The position numbers and the translations under genes are program-made. A DNA stretch of 64,000 bases. Source: Azolla caroliniana (lineage: Eukaryota; Polypodiophyta). Under the pieces are notes generated by a model, which was not told where the DNA came from, did not search any database, and saw nothing but the letters and a program-made list of their open reading frames with translations. Below are positions 13,430 through 26,424 of the stretch, piece by piece. Where the stretch lies: contig JBHGNT010000006.1 in NCBI GenBank assembly GCA_043228905.1, positions 6,200,001-6,264,000 on the forward strand, written 5' to 3'. Positions within the stretch are counted from its first letter, which is position 1. Each line of letters opens with the position of its first letter.

Positions 13430-13430
13430 A
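12183..13430. promoter_or_regulatory. 5' flank of the 9.35-12.18 kb gene, rich in GA/CT microsatellites
   Basis: Upstream of the minus-strand start, the plus strand shows a TA tract near 12,837-12,852, GA tracts at about 12,860-12,875 and 13,012-13,038, an ATG-repeat near 13,134-13,150 and CT tracts at about 13,173-13,202 and 13,393-13,427. Such tracts are common in plant 5' UTRs and core promoters. The transcription start cannot be placed from sequence alone. Confidence 0.5.
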
Positions 13431-13490
13431 TGGGCCTATGGCCTGAACCTGTGTAACATAAGGTCACGGGTTCAATTCCTTTTGGACGTT
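13428..13490 (+). repeat. Possible tRNA-like SINE remnant
   Basis: A box-B-like motif (GGGTTCAATTCC) follows 'ggtatgggcctatggcc', directly after a CT microsatellite. Microsatellite plus tRNA-like motif is the same pairing as in the 3.4 kb array. No convincing box A is present, so this is a weak call. Confidence 0.3.
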
Positions 13491-16400
13491 TATTTTCTTT
13501 CTTTCTTTCTTTCTTTCTTTCTGTGTTTGCCTAACACTCTCTTTTTTCGGCCAATACCTCCTCTTCGTTCTTTTCTCAAACTTGCAGGAGAAATTTATCC
13601 TTTCATGAAAACCAGGGTGAGGTGAAATCCATAGGGACACAATGTCTGGATTAGACTTATAATTTAGAGAATCTACAGAAGTATTCCATGTGTTTCAACC
13701 TCGTAACCTTACCATCTATATATAATATAATATATATATACATGGTCACGTCCCATGATATAATTATAAGTCAAACACGTTCTCCGCTGCAAAAATATCG
13801 ACTCTCGATGCAACATCCTGTAGAAGTCGTTTTCTTCTTCCACATGAATGCCGATGAATAAACATTTAATAGATACGTAGCAAATTAGCTTCTAACTTGA
13901 CCGAACATTAAATGTCATACTCTAATTTGATCCATGGTTTTACTAACAAAACACTTTTTTGCATTGTCCCATTAGGTTTAATCTTTAACTTCACATGATT
14001 AGCATAATGATGTAGTTTCTATCATCCCAGTTTAGTAGTCTTCCCTACATAATATTAGCCTTACAATATAAGTAGAGAGCTGCCTTTAAAAACATTCGTA
14101 CTTTGTGCCCAACATTATTATTGTTAAGACTGAAATTCTTTAAATATATTGGGCAATGGGTGAGTGGGGATATTATACCACATAAGGGCGATGACCATGC
14201 ATGGCGCTCTCATTATATGTTTTCTTGATAATGTAGGAGATATGTATATCATGTGTTAATAAAGGAATGTGATTCTTAAAACTACTTGTTATATTAGTTA
14301 TAAATTATAATAAGACTAACTTCACCTTGAGCTTAGTGAGCCTTGCATAGAAAGATGGAGAAGCATGTGCCCTTGCAACAAATTGTGAGGAATTTTGTTA
14401 TGTTCCCACGTCGCATCATGGAGTGAGTTTTCTCGAGTAAAAGAAAGTGACATACAAGAGTTAGGAGGGTAAAATGAAAGAATTGAAATAAATTAGCCTT
14501 GGGAGTCTCAAAAGAAAATGCCTACCAACTCTTTGATTGTTTTTTACTCGTGCCCCTATGTTGAACATGCTTAATGGGTTCATAAGGGTTTCCAATCGTC
14601 AACCTTCATGCAAAGGCACTTACTTTGACATTCATTTTGTCGGGTGCAAATTATGCAAATATGATGCAACATGTAGTTCAAATATGGTACCCTTATCCAT
14701 ATATAAATTGCACTTAAACTCATGTGAACTTTGCCTAAGATGATAACTTCTTATAACACGTACATAGAAGACATTTTTAATTGAAACGAAGCTTAACATT
14801 GGAGATCTCTAAGTACTTCATGCAGTGACATTTGTTGTGTGTAGAATTAAATTGTACAAGAGGATCAAGCGCTAAGAAAATAAGTATGGGCCACACAATA
14901 AATGTGAACTTGAGGAGGAAAAGATAAGGATACATGCACTTATGAAATGAAGGGTTGAAACCCTGAACACTCCCATCAATGGCCCATGCATCAAAGAGAA
15001 CGCTCGTAAACCAAGTAAGAGGTCATAAACTCTTTGTTAAGGGCATGTCTCCAACGTATAATGAAAGGATAAAATTACATTATTTAATCTATGATGGCGA
15101 GGGAGAACGAGAGACTCATTTATGTGAGAATATGGGAGGCATTCGTAAGGTTTAGTAGGTTCACTTATTGAGTGAATGGAGTCCGTAAATGTAAGTAGAT
15201 CATTTAGAGGACATTCTCTTATTGGAACATCAAAAATAGTCTATGAAAAAGTGCAAGTTAGAACTTAGTATGGGATATAAAAAGACATGGATCCTAGAAT
15301 CTCCACAAATTTATGAAAATTGTGCTAGTGTAATGACTTTAATATGTAAAATTAAGCATTACACTAACTTTCATTTATCAAGTTAGTGTAATTAAATTTT
15401 ATATGTAAATTTAAGTATTACACTCACTTTAATATGTAAATTTAGGCAAATCCAGTGATAACACTTTTGACATTTATGACCCAAACAACCAGAAGATTGG
15501 CTGGATGCATGTTGTCTCAAACCTCAAAGCAGAGAGATCATTAAAATAAAATAACAAAAACACTACGACACAACTCATTAGGAGGAAGGTGGAGGTACAA
15601 AAATGAAAATTTGGGGGAGAAATTGAGCCCTTAGAGAGGAATTGACAATCTCTAAAATGTTTGAAGCAAATGTGTAGACCATTACTTCACCCAATTATAT
15701 GATTTTGATGGAGAAATTGTTTGTCTTTTTGGGAAAAAATCAAGTGAGAATGATGAAAGAATCAACATAGAGAGAATCACTAGGACCAAAACGAGTTGGC
15801 AAATCGCATATAAATAAATAGGAACACACAATGAAGTGAAATATGTTAAGTCAAAACATATTATAAAGTGGCAAACTGAGCCAAGAAAAGGGCACTACAT
15901 TACTTGCCTACGACATTGACAAGGATATAGATGATGGAGGGACTGAGTGTTGGAAAAACGATTGAATACATTAATGGGATTACCATGAACTATCAAAAGA
16001 CAACATTTTGTTTGCACATAGTAAAAGTTAGTAAAACTTGTGCTTAGGAGAACCTGGATGACCATGCCTCCACATTTGCAACTTGTCATAACCTTAGATG
16101 GATAAGATGATGAGGTCATATGACCAATTTGGCCTAAAACACTTTGCAAAATTCTAGATGTTGTAAATGAAATTCTTGAATGGTTCCCACAAGGAATATG
16201 ACTCGTGCAAACTAGTGATGAAATTCTACAAATCAAAACAATAGGTTGGTGAGTCAATGCCATCCATCGTTCATGGCATGTACCCCATGAGGAAGGAACA
16301 TAAATAATGTGTTTCGGAACTAAATCCTTTCTATTTTGTGGAAAAACTAGTCTTCAACCAATTTTGAAGTAGTTTCATTGGAGGACATGATTAATGTTTT

Positions 16401-18036
16401 TGCATTGCATGTCCTTACGTTCACAGTGGATACTTGACAAGGATGGATGAGGAGACTTAATTTCGACATAACATGAATTGCACAATATGCTTCAATGTTG
16501 GATATTCGTCTAGAAATATGAGCTGAATAAATAATGTCATTTGATTTTCTAAATGAAGAAGTATAATACAAAAAATTATGGATATAGTGTGACAAGGATG
16601 GCTTACTTGCTTGCTTTTTCACAACCTTAAAGGAGTGCGTAAATGGAAGATGGTATATATGTCTCATTTTTAAGGCTGTATTATAGAATCTATTCAAAGG
16701 TTGTAGAGTCTAAGAATTATGTGATTGTGAACTCCAAAGAGGTTGGATGTATAGTTCATGTATTGTGTATTTGTGATCAATAGAGGTTTCCCTCCCCACT
16801 TGACGAGAAGCGAACCATTGTTATGTATTTATAGGGCATCAATTCATTGTTTTCATTGTTATGTTTTCATCTCTCTCCTCTCCACAACCTTAAGTATTTA
16901 TTGTAGTCTCTCATCTCTAAACCTTAACTATTTACCATCATATCTTCTCTACGTCTTATCTCATTTTACTCTACTCATCCACGAATATGATATCCTCGCA
17001 TCTATAGTGCACCTCTTATCATTGTACTTGGATTTGTGCCATTCTTTTGCCAAAGTGCTCCCCCATCATCCTCATTCAATTTGATCACTTATCCCCACCC
17101 TCGTAATCGTTGAGATAACAAGCTCAACCCTTCACATTGTTTGTGAATACACATATGGTGTACATGTTTGCATTAAATGTCACCTCCTTGGTCATACCTT
17201 CAATCCTAAAAATGTAAAACACCCTTGTCATATATATTCAATCTAAAGATAATCTCATATCCCACCCACTCGTGTCATGGTAAGTAGTGAGAGAAGTAGT
17301 CAAATTTGTAGTAAGAATGTATAGGTCAATGAACATAGTGTTAGCTTCATTGTGGTCTACCTCGCACTCATTCAACAACGCAAGGTGGGTATTTAAGTTT
17401 ATATATGGCATCAAAATGCCTAAACTATAAATGCATATAAGATGAATATCCTTTAATTATTACATGCTCGAGATTATAGCACAATTCATGAAAGACACCA
17501 CCCAAAAACTTTGAGCTTAGATGCATAATGCATATGCCTTTTCACATAATAGAGACTTTTTGCTTCAAAGTATGAATAATATCCCTTTTCAGAAATGATG
17601 CATACACTAAGTGACTTGTGTACCCATACCCCATGGATCAATATTAGCCTATTTATGGACGCTAAAAAAATTAAATTTGCAATTGATCTCTCCATCACCC
17701 CCCATGCACCTCTCTCTCTATTACACATACACACACATCTCTATATTTTTGTTATACAAGGATTACCAATCCAATTTTCCAATACTTGAGATGGTATCAA
17801 CAGATAGGATTATTCACCAACATAGCATGTTTGTTGCATGTGTATTGTCATTGTGTTGTAGTTCAAGTAGGATTGACTCATATGTGTCAACATGGTCAAT
17901 TGCTACCATTGTATTGTGAAAAGATGAATCCACAAATGGATAGTTCTCTCCTAATGAGAAGATTGATAGAACCAACCGTTGCAAGTTTATGTGCGAGGTC
18001 ACACTATTCATGGTCGAAGAAGGGTATTAATGTCTC

Positions 18037-18075
<39 letters not shown>

Positions 18076-18076
18076 C
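13491..18076. other. Intergenic region, no supported gene
   Basis: AT-rich sequence without recognised exons. A near-perfect hairpin, with arms ATTACACTAACT and AGTTAGTGTAAT, lies at about 15,358-15,392 inside three short direct repeats of 'taatatgtaaatttaagtat' type (15,336-15,450). Open frames at 15,895-16,697 (minus) show no known motif. A CA dinucleotide tract occupies about 18,039-18,074. Confidence 0.55.
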
Positions 18077-18760
18077 AAGGTATTACCCCCCAAATTCCTT
18101 GCAAACTTATGGGTTATCTTATGGGCAAGAAAACAACCACACCAAATATTGCATGTACAATGGTTACTTGTACACCGAGCCTTGCCGGTTGGCACATGGT
18201 TGCATAGGATGGGAGTATCTTCTGGTGGTGCTCGATGCCATTTACAAACGGAAACTCAAAAACATTGTTTATGGGAATGCAATGAGTCTCAACCGATTTG
18301 GCAACGTCTCCTTAGTTTTATTCGGGGCATGATGGTTTGGACATCACTTATCTGATGCGTTCCATTATGACACCGAATCTACGGAGCATGGATTTTACAC
18401 TAAATCTGGAAGTGTTCATACATTACCATTGTTGTCATTACAATTTTTAGGAATATGGAAGGAAGTCCAACCAGTATGGGAGATATTGAGTACTACCATT
18501 ATATATCACATTTGGAAGGCTCGATGCTCTCTCGTTTTCAATCGTTTTCTGAATTGGTTTCAAATATTTGGTTAGACATAGTTCATACTTTGAAGGGTCA
18601 ATGAGATGGTGTAGTTGGAGATTCTGATGCTAAAATTGCTCAACAACATGAGTGTCTTATCGTCTGGAGAACTACTCCATTCATGACATCCAATTGCAAC
18701 ACTCCTTATTGGCATTTTCAGCCTCCAAACTGGTTGTTTCCCCCGTTGATAACATAGAAT
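18077..18760 (+). pseudogene. Non-LTR retrotransposon (LINE) relic, C-terminal zinc-binding region
   Basis: A plus-strand reading resembles the zf-RVT region found after the reverse transcriptase of plant LINEs. It shows VLPPKFLANLW, then a remnant ending ETQKHCLWECNESQPIW, which matches the usual ET-x-H-x3-C pattern followed by W. Downstream, in a shifted frame, IIYHIWKARCSLVFNRF matches the typical IW-K-R-x3-VF block. Several stops and frame changes separate the blocks. No RT core or endonuclease is visible nearby, so this is a truncated, decayed fragment. Confidence 0.5.
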
Positions 18761-19324
18761 TTAAAATCTTGTAAAATGTTTACACTAATGACATAATATC
18801 TTCTTTTAAAATAAAAATATCATGCACACGTGCATGCATACGTACATATGTTAATAATTAGGTAATTAACTTAAGGTTAATTAATGTCTAATTATGTGAG
18901 TAGTTAAACACGTACGTGATTAATTAGTAGAAGATTATGTGATGTGAGTGTGTATGTGTGTGAGAGAAAGAGAGAGAGGAAGTTACACTTATGAACAATA
19001 AGATAAATGGGGGATGATTAACAAGAGTGTAGCTAGACAACCATTCTCTATATTAATAAGCATCAAGTTACAAAAATACCCACAATGAGGTATATATAGA
19101 TCTTGTGTGCAAGAGTGTACATGTGTGAGGAGAATATAGGTACAAGGATATAAGTCCTATATTAAATGTACTTGGAAGTGGAGGATCTGAAATGTATCCC
19201 ACTTAAGTACAAGGTCCTATTTAAGGGTTTAAGGTCAACACACTAACTAGATTCTATCTAGGTAACTACTAAGTTACGTGGTTGAGTAAATGACTAAACT
19301 TAGTTGAGCTTGATATCTCAACAA

Positions 19325-19500
19325 CATACACACATGTATATATCCATACACCGATACACACACACACACAGATACATGCCATGCATGCATACACACATGT
19401 ACACACATGCAAACATACATACAAACATGTACATACATACCTACATACATACATACATACATACTTACACTCATATGTACATACACACACATGCATGCAA
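19325..19500. repeat. CA / CATA microsatellite
   Basis: Mixed tract of CA, CATA and CATG repeats next to the copia element that begins at 19,627. The open frames here are low-complexity artefacts. The sequence between 18,761 and this tract is AT-rich and shows no gene. Confidence 0.8.
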
Positions 19501-19626
19501 CATTCTCATCATCATTTGCCGTGTTGAGAACCACTATCCTTACCAAAAAACAATCACCATCATTCTTCGACCTTAATCAATGTTGGTATGCAATGACAAT
19601 CATGTTATCATAAAGAACTTGATCTT

Positions 19627-20017
19627 TGTAAACGTAAGTGTTTGCGGAAGCGTAAAACAGAGAGCAACACACAGAGAGACAGAGAAAGCAGAACGTAATT
19701 TCAAAATTATATCCAGACTCCGTATATACATTGTGCTAAGTAGCACTATTTATACAAGTCCTCTTGGGACTGACAGAAGTACCATGTACTTCAATGCTCA
19801 CACGAGCATCTGACACTTACTACGAGACTATAGCTACCTAGTAGTCTATCCTGTACTAGGCTTCCGATTGGACTGCCGGTTACGGATTGCACCCGGCCTC
19901 CACTGCTTGCCGGTTCGGTTGCTCACCGTCATACCGATCCGTTTCGCCCGATCCGTCTCGCTTACCGGCTCCGGCTTATTCAGCCGATCCGGCTCTGGTT
20001 GAGCTTGCTGCTCAACA
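19627..20017 (-). repeat. 3' LTR of copia-1
   Basis: 391 bp, same ends and TATA-like motif (about 19,746-19,755) as its partner. The first six bases of this LTR, TGTTGA in minus orientation, provide the last Cys codon and the stop codon of the pol reading frame. Confidence 0.95.
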
Positions 20018-23000
20018 CTCCCCCTCAAGCTCAACCTGAGGTGGGGTCGTAGTGTCGACCTCTGTGGCAATCGGTTCTTCCAACCGACTTCTCCTGGCAT
20101 CACTCCACCTTGCTCGCGCTCCTCGTCCGGTCCGGTTCCGTTTGCCGCGACCCCTTTGGTTTTGCGCGCCTCGACCCTCTCGGTTGGCATGTTTGCTCAA
20201 TAGGCCCATCTCAGCACTCACGTTGCTGTGACTCCGGCGCTTGCCGATCCGTCGGTTCTCCCACGATGGCATCGACTTCCGCTGTGTCCGTGTCCCCTTG
20301 GCCTTCAGTTGATCCGACTCATCCGGATCCATCTGTTGATCCGAGTCAGCTATCTCTGACTCGTTCCAACTCTTGTCTGAATCGGTACACTCCGATTCGA
20401 CTTCCGGCTTCAAGCCTTTGCCCGTTTCGGTAGAGACTTTGCCCTTGCTTCTCCCCCTCAAGTGCGGCACGTCGAGATGCTGAATACCAAGCATGTCGGT
20501 AAAGTGCTGCAACTTGTCCGATCCGAGCGGCTTGGTGAAGATGTCGGCAACTTGCCGATCCGTATGAACATACCGTAGGTCAACTTCACCGCTCAGGACC
20601 CGCTCACGCACGAAGTGGTAGTGCACCTCGATGTGCTTTGTGCGAGCATAGAACACAGGGTTCTTGGCGAGCTGCAGACTGCTCATGTTATCGCAGTAAA
20701 TCGGGATTGGGGTCGGTACCTCGATCCGCAAGTCTCGCAGCAGTTGCCGAAGCCAGATGGCTTCACAAGTGGCAACGGTAGCGGCCCGGTACTCAGCCTC
20801 AGTGCTTGACGAAGCCAGTGTGGGCTGCTTCTTGCTGCTCCACGCAACGGCCGCGCTACCTATTGAGAACATGTATCCGGAAGTGGAGCGGCGATCAGAC
20901 GCATCGCCGGCCTAGTCAGCATTTGTGTAACCCACAAGCTCTTTGGGTATACCTCGCCGATATAGTAGACCCCGGTCCTTAGTGCCGCTGACATACCGTA
21001 ATATTCGTTGCGCGCACTGAAGGTGCTCCACGGTCGGCTTCTGCATGAACTGACCAGATAACTGATGTCGGGTCGGGTGATGGTCAAGTAGATCAGGCTT
21101 CCGACAACCTGTCGGAACCGTTTCTCATTGCAGGCCGGTCCGGAGTGGGGATGGAGCTTCTGGTTCCGGTCCAGGGGTGTGGAGACAGGTCGGCAATCCG
21201 TCATGCCAAACTTATACAACATATTCAAGACGTAATGTCGTTGTGAGAGCAATATGCCGTCGGGGGTCCGGATCACTTCGATCCCAAGAAAATAATGAAG
21301 GTCCCCCAGGTCCTTCATTTCAAATGCGTCCGACAACTAGGACTTGACGCGGTTGATTTCGGGAAGACCCGGTCCGGTGATGACTAAATCATCCACATAC
21401 AAGAGTATACATACCGGACCGTCAGAGCCTTGCCGGATGAACAACGAAGAGTCCGACTTAGAGACATCAAACCCCAGCTTACGCAACCGGTGCGTGATCT
21501 TCGCGTTCCAGGCTCGGGGGGCTTGCTTCAAGCCGTAAAGCGACTTCTTCAGTCGGCATACCGCCGACTTGTTCATCTCCGATTGAAATCTGGGGGGCTG
21601 AGTAATAAAGACTTCTTCTTCAAGCTCTCCTTGAAGGAAGGCGTTCTTCACATCCATCTTGTGAAGATGCCACCCCCTTGCCGCAACAACCGCCAGTACC
21701 ACACGAACCATCGTCATCTTCGCCAGAGGAGCGAAGGTCTCGTCGTAGTCGATTCCGTGGGTCTGCGCGTATCCCTTCGCCACTAACCGGGCTTTGTATC
21801 GGTTAACAGAACCGTCGGCGTTGTACTTGACCTTGTACACCCACTTGCATCCGATCGGTTTACAATGACGGGGAGGATCAACTAGGTCCCAAGTTTCGTT
21901 GGCATCGAGTGCCCGCATTTCTTCGTCCATAGCGGCACGCCAATTTGCGTCCTTTGCCGCTTCTGCGTAGCTCTCCGGCTCACGCACTTCTGTCACCTTA
22001 GTCATGTACGCATAATGATGCGCCATGTATTCATTGTACCCGTACCGCATGACGGGATCCTTCTGACGGGTTGATCGGCGCAACACACCGTCACCTGATT
22101 TGAGGCCCTTCTTGGCCAGTTCGGTCTTCGTTGCCGAAGATCTGCCTTTCTCCTTTCCGGAGTCGGATACGCACCGATCTGACTCATCGTTGCCGGTTTC
22201 GAATTCCGGCATCTTCCTCTTCCCCTTCTCTTTGTGCGTGAACCGTTTCCTCGGTTCCTTGCGCGGGGAGAGCACGACAGAGTCTCCACCACTTGCCGTC
22301 TCTTCATCCGACTGGTCCAACCGACTCAGTCGCTCGTTCGGTCCACTCAACCGTAACGATTCCGGACTCTCATCTTGAGTCCCGGCTTCATCATCCTCTG
22401 CCAGGGCTGATTCAAGCTCACTGGCCTGATCTTCCGACAGTGGGTCGGGATCGGAAGTCGGAGTCGATACGGAGTACCAGGATGCCGATTCATTGAACTC
22501 GACATCCCGGCTAACTCGGACTTCCTTCGTCCGGGGGTTATAGCACTTATACCCCTTTCGCTCTTGAGCATAGCCGACTAGGATGCATTTTTCCGATTTT
22601 GCATCCAGCTTTCTCCGCTTCTGATCCGGCACATGCACATACGCTATGCTGCCGAATATCCGAAGGTGTCTTAAGTTCGGCTTGTGCCCGAAATACAACT
22701 CATGAGCTGACACCTTGTCACCAATGCGGTTTTGTATGTAGACGGCCGTCTGAACCACCTCCGCCCAGTAGAACCGGGGCATGCTCTTTTCCTCCAGCAT
22801 TGCCCTTGCCGCTTCGACGAGTGTCTGGTTCTTCCTTTCGGCCACACCGTTTTGCTCCGGTGTGTATCTGCAGCTGAACTCTCGCCGAATTCCCTTATGC
22901 TGCAGATAACTAGTGAATTGGCCGGAAAAATATTCCTTTCCGCCATCCGACCGAAGGCATTTGATCTTCCTCTCCGATTCCCGTTCCACCATCTTCTGGA

Positions 23001-24747
23001 GGCTCCGGAAACAGTCGAAGACTTCGCTCTTCCGCTCAATGAGGTAGATCCAAGTATGTCGAGTATAGTTGTCGATGAAGGAGACGAAGTATCGGCTCCC
23101 GCCAAGGCTTACACTTTGTGCCGGTCCCCACACATCCGAATGGATGAGATCGAGCTTGTTACGGCTCCGGTTCCGTTCGGTGGGGAATGGAAGTCGGTGT
23201 TGCTTCCCAAGTTGGCAGGCTTCACAAATTTCGGCTCTCCGGCCGCTGAACTTCGGCAAACCGAAAACGACTTGTTTCGTTTGCAGATCTTGAAGCCTCC
23301 GGTAGTTGACGTGGCCTATCCGCTTGTGCCACAGGTCGATGTCCGACTCGACCTTCTGTCGTTTCGCGAACAGAGCGGTGCCAAAGTCATTGGTGTGGAG
23401 GATAAACATCCTCCCGTCTCTGCGCCCTTGCGCAATGACTTCGCCCTCATCCTCAATGAAGCACCCGAGGTGCGTAAACCGCACCTGCATCCCCTGGTCG
23501 ACAATTTGACCGACGGACACGAGGTTCTTCGTGATTGTCGGAACGTGTAATACGTTCATCAGCTTCCCTTTCTGTCCGACGTGGCTTAGAGGGACTTCTC
23601 CGACGTGCACGATTGGGTGAGGAGTGTCGTCTCCGGTTTCGACTACTCCTGGTTGATCCGGTTTCTCCAGAAAGGAGAACCACTCTTTGTGGCTCATCAT
23701 GTGGTTCGACGCACCGGAATCAACATACCACACTTCCTCCGTTTTGGAAGTGGTCTTCTTCATTGAGTTTGCCTTGTGATTCATCACCAAGGCTGACCCC
23801 TTACCGGCCTTTCCGATTCCGGATCCTCCTGATCCGTTTGCTTAGTGCAAGTTTTGCCGGCCATCCTTACCGGTCTTGCCGGATCCGGATTTGTCCGAAT
23901 CGGCACGCTTTCTCCAGCACTCGCTTTCCCTATGGCCTTTTTTGCCACAGTACCAGCATTCCGTAGCAGATTTGTCTTGCCGGCCTCCGGCACCGCCTTG
24001 ACTCCCCCTGCTTGTGGAAGTCCCGGAACTGCTGTCGGCACGCTCATAGTGCCTCCATTCCTGCTCTTGCCGGACGCCTCCATTACGTGCCGACCCACCT
24101 CTTCCACCACGCCCACGGAACAGATCCGTTCCCGTGTACAACATTCGGCTGTCCGGGGATGCACTGGTAGATGCACCGGCGTGGTTCTCCTCTACAAGGA
24201 GCATCGACTGTAAGTTGAAGAATGAGGGGGTATTCTCCCTTGTACACACCGCAATCCGGAACGCTCCGAACTTGGACGCCAGGCCTCTGAGACATAACTG
24301 CACCATCTCGTCTTCCTCTATGGTAACATTGATAGAGGCGAGCGAGTCGCATATCTCCTTTATCCGGCCCGTGTAGTCTGCCACGGACATGTTCTTCTGT
24401 CGAACATTGCTCAACTCCTGTCTGAGTTGCAGCTTCCGGGCAGTGGTGCTTGCGGCGAAAACCTTTTTCAGGTTCCCCCAAGCATCCTTCTGTGTCTTAG
24501 CGTCACGGATGTGGCTGAGCAGCTGATCGCCGACACTGGACGCGAAGCATTACATCACCCTGCTTGCCGCCTGTTCCCATACCGGGAAGTCCTTGTGTGC
24601 AGAGTCTGGCGCCGCATCATTCGCTCCTTCGACATAACTCCAGTACCCGTGTCCAAGCAGGTACTGGTGCATCTTGTAAGACCAGGATGCGTAGTTGCTC
24701 CTGTCGAGCTTCTCCACCGGGAGCGACGTAGCCATGCCTCTATCCAT
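20012..24747 (-). pseudogene. Gag-pol polyprotein of copia-1, interrupted
   Basis: Starts at ATG 24,747 (MDRGMATSLP) with a copia gag domain of UBN2 type, then a zinc knuckle CWYCGKKGHRESEC near 23.92-23.96 kb, a protease site VDSGASNH near 23.71 kb, the pre-integrase motif LWHKRIGH, an integrase with D-D-E residues (SDVWGP, RSDGGKEY, QNGVAERKN), a reverse transcriptase with YVDDLV, and RNase H with WSSKKQ and STEAEYRA. In-frame stops: TAA 24,550-24,552, TAA 23,842-23,844, TAG 21,337-21,339 and TAG 20,912-20,914 (a Trp codon in its relative). A deletion of about 13 bp near 21,054 shifts the frame between RT and RNase H. After RNase H a charged tail of about 150 residues continues through the polypurine tract and stops inside the 3' LTR. 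Such a tail is not typical of copia pol. Confidence 0.92.
20018..20032 (-). other. Polypurine tract of copia-1
   Basis: The minus strand reads TTGAGGGGGAG immediately before the 3' LTR. It is also in frame with pol, where it encodes the end of VELEGEC. Confidence 0.85.
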
Positions 24748-24829
24748 GTCTTCTACTGTGTCTGTTTTCGACCTGTTAGGGTTTTCTTCTCAAGAGTAAA
24801 TGTCTGCAGCAGAGGTTCTCAACCCTCGC

Positions 24830-24841
24830 GCTCTGATACCA
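24830..24841 (-). other. Primer-binding site of copia-1
   Basis: TGGTATCAGAGC directly abuts the 5' LTR. This sequence is the classic complement to the 3' end of plant initiator tRNA-Met. Confidence 0.93.
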
Positions 24842-25232
24842 TGTAAACGTAAGTGTTTGCGGAAGCGTAAAACAGAGAGCAACACACAGAGAGACAGAGA
24901 GAGCAGAACGTAATTTCAAAATTATATCTAGACTCCGTATATACATTGTGCTAAGTAGCACTATTTATACAAGTCCTCTTGGGACTGACAGAAGTACCTT
25001 GTACTTCAATGCTCACACGAGCATCTGACACTTACTACGAGACTATAGCTACCTAGTAGTCTATCCTGTACTAGGCTTCCGATTGGACTGCCGGTTACGG
25101 ATTGCACCCGGCCTCCAGTACTTGCCGGTTCGGTTGCTCACCGTCATACCGATCCGTTTCGCCCGATCCGTCTTGCTTACCGGCTCCGGCTTATTCAGCC
25201 GATCCGGCTCCGGTTGAGCTTGCCGCTCAACA
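24842..25232 (-). repeat. 5' LTR of copia-1
   Basis: 391 bp. The minus strand reads TGTTGAGC at the start and CGTTTACA at the end. A TATA-like motif, TATAAATAG, lies at about 24,961-24,970 (minus). It pairs with 19,627-20,017. Confidence 0.95.
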
Positions 25233-25237
25233 ATCTT

Positions 25238-26424
25238 CGAAAGACAAATGTTCTACATATACTCGCATGACGATAATGGCTACGGAAGAGGAGAGAAGAT
25301 CGAGCAATAGAAGATATAATGACAAAAAAACAACATTCACATAATGTGGATAGGAAAGCGAGAGCATTAGAGGAAGAAGTGGATGATTAAATAATGAAGC
25401 AAAGAACCAAAATTTGGAATGGTTTTGCAATAAGATCAAGCACATCAATGTAGTGTCATAAGAAAAAGAGTGAAGATACCAACTATTGGCAATACACCAA
25501 CTACAATGCCAACTTTAAAAAACAATGCAGATGGAAAAATGTTTGTAATGAATTGTAGAATAAACATCAGGATAGTGAAGACTAGTAGATCTAACAAAGG
25601 GACATTTGACCAACCCCATCCATTAAAATACATTTGACAAATCCCACCAACTTGGCCATGTAGAGAAGACTAATAATTTGACTCATTCGAAGGCTACAAC
25701 AACCATTTTAAAAGAAATAGTTAGAGCAAATATTTGATCGTGCAAAAGGCCACTTGAAATCCATCGGGTTATTTTGATGATGAGTATAGTAGCCGACTCA
25801 ACAATCTAGAAAACATATAAGGGTTCAAAGATGATGCAAAAGTGTATTGGAAAATCAATCAACCTAGCATAGTTACACACAATGTGACATGGATCTCATT
25901 GATGACTTGCTCAACTAATATTGCACAAGACACATTCAACGTGACATGGTTTGATGCTCAACTAATATTGCACATTTGGCTCTCCATACACAAGCTCTTA
26001 AGTCTCTAGAATTGTCATGGTTTTCCTCGACCAATAATATCAATTACAAGTCATAAAACGATGGCAGTGCAACCATTATGATCGTGGGAATTCTAAGTGA
26101 ATCGAACCATCATGATGGGCCATTAGGTCATAGTTGCGCCATATCTTTATTGATGACATGGATATGGATAGAGGTAAGAGAATCATATAATGACTTGACA
26201 TCAAGGGTGTAATGTTGATAGACATACTCCCTTGTTTAATATATGTTTCATGATGTTGAGATCTTGCCATAGTTGGACCTTGTCAATGGTCATGTGGTAG
26301 ATCGCATCTTTTTCAAGTTGTTCCGCACGTCCTTTGGCTTCTTTGAATCTTGCACATAGTCAAGCACGTGGTTATATATCACTACATAATACATCACATG
26401 ATTAGCCCCTTGCTTCAAATTTGG
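25238..26424. other. Intergenic spacer between copia-1 and the SINE-like copy
   Basis: No recognisable gene, LTR or structural repeat. Short open frames lack motifs. Confidence 0.5.

Larger units (their letters stand above)
19627..25232 (-). mobile_element. Complete Ty1/copia LTR retrotransposon (copia-1)
   Basis: A 5.6-kb element on the minus strand. Both LTRs are 391 bp, begin TGT and end ACA, and differ at about eight positions (near 2%). A perfect 5-bp target duplication, ATCTT, flanks it at 19,622-19,626 and 25,233-25,237. The primer-binding site TGGTATCAGAGC follows the 5' LTR directly, and a polypurine tract precedes the 3' LTR. Domain order is gag, zinc knuckle, protease, integrase, reverse transcriptase, RNase H, which is the copia order. 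Structurally intact and fairly young, but the polyprotein carries at least four stops and one small deletion, so it is not autonomous now. Confidence 0.97.

Noticed and set aside
18039-18074. Poly-His/Thr protein segment
   Set aside because: It is a translated CA microsatellite.
22732-23550. 272-codon open frame on the plus strand
   Set aside because: It lies antisense to the integrase region of copia-1 and carries no motif of its own.
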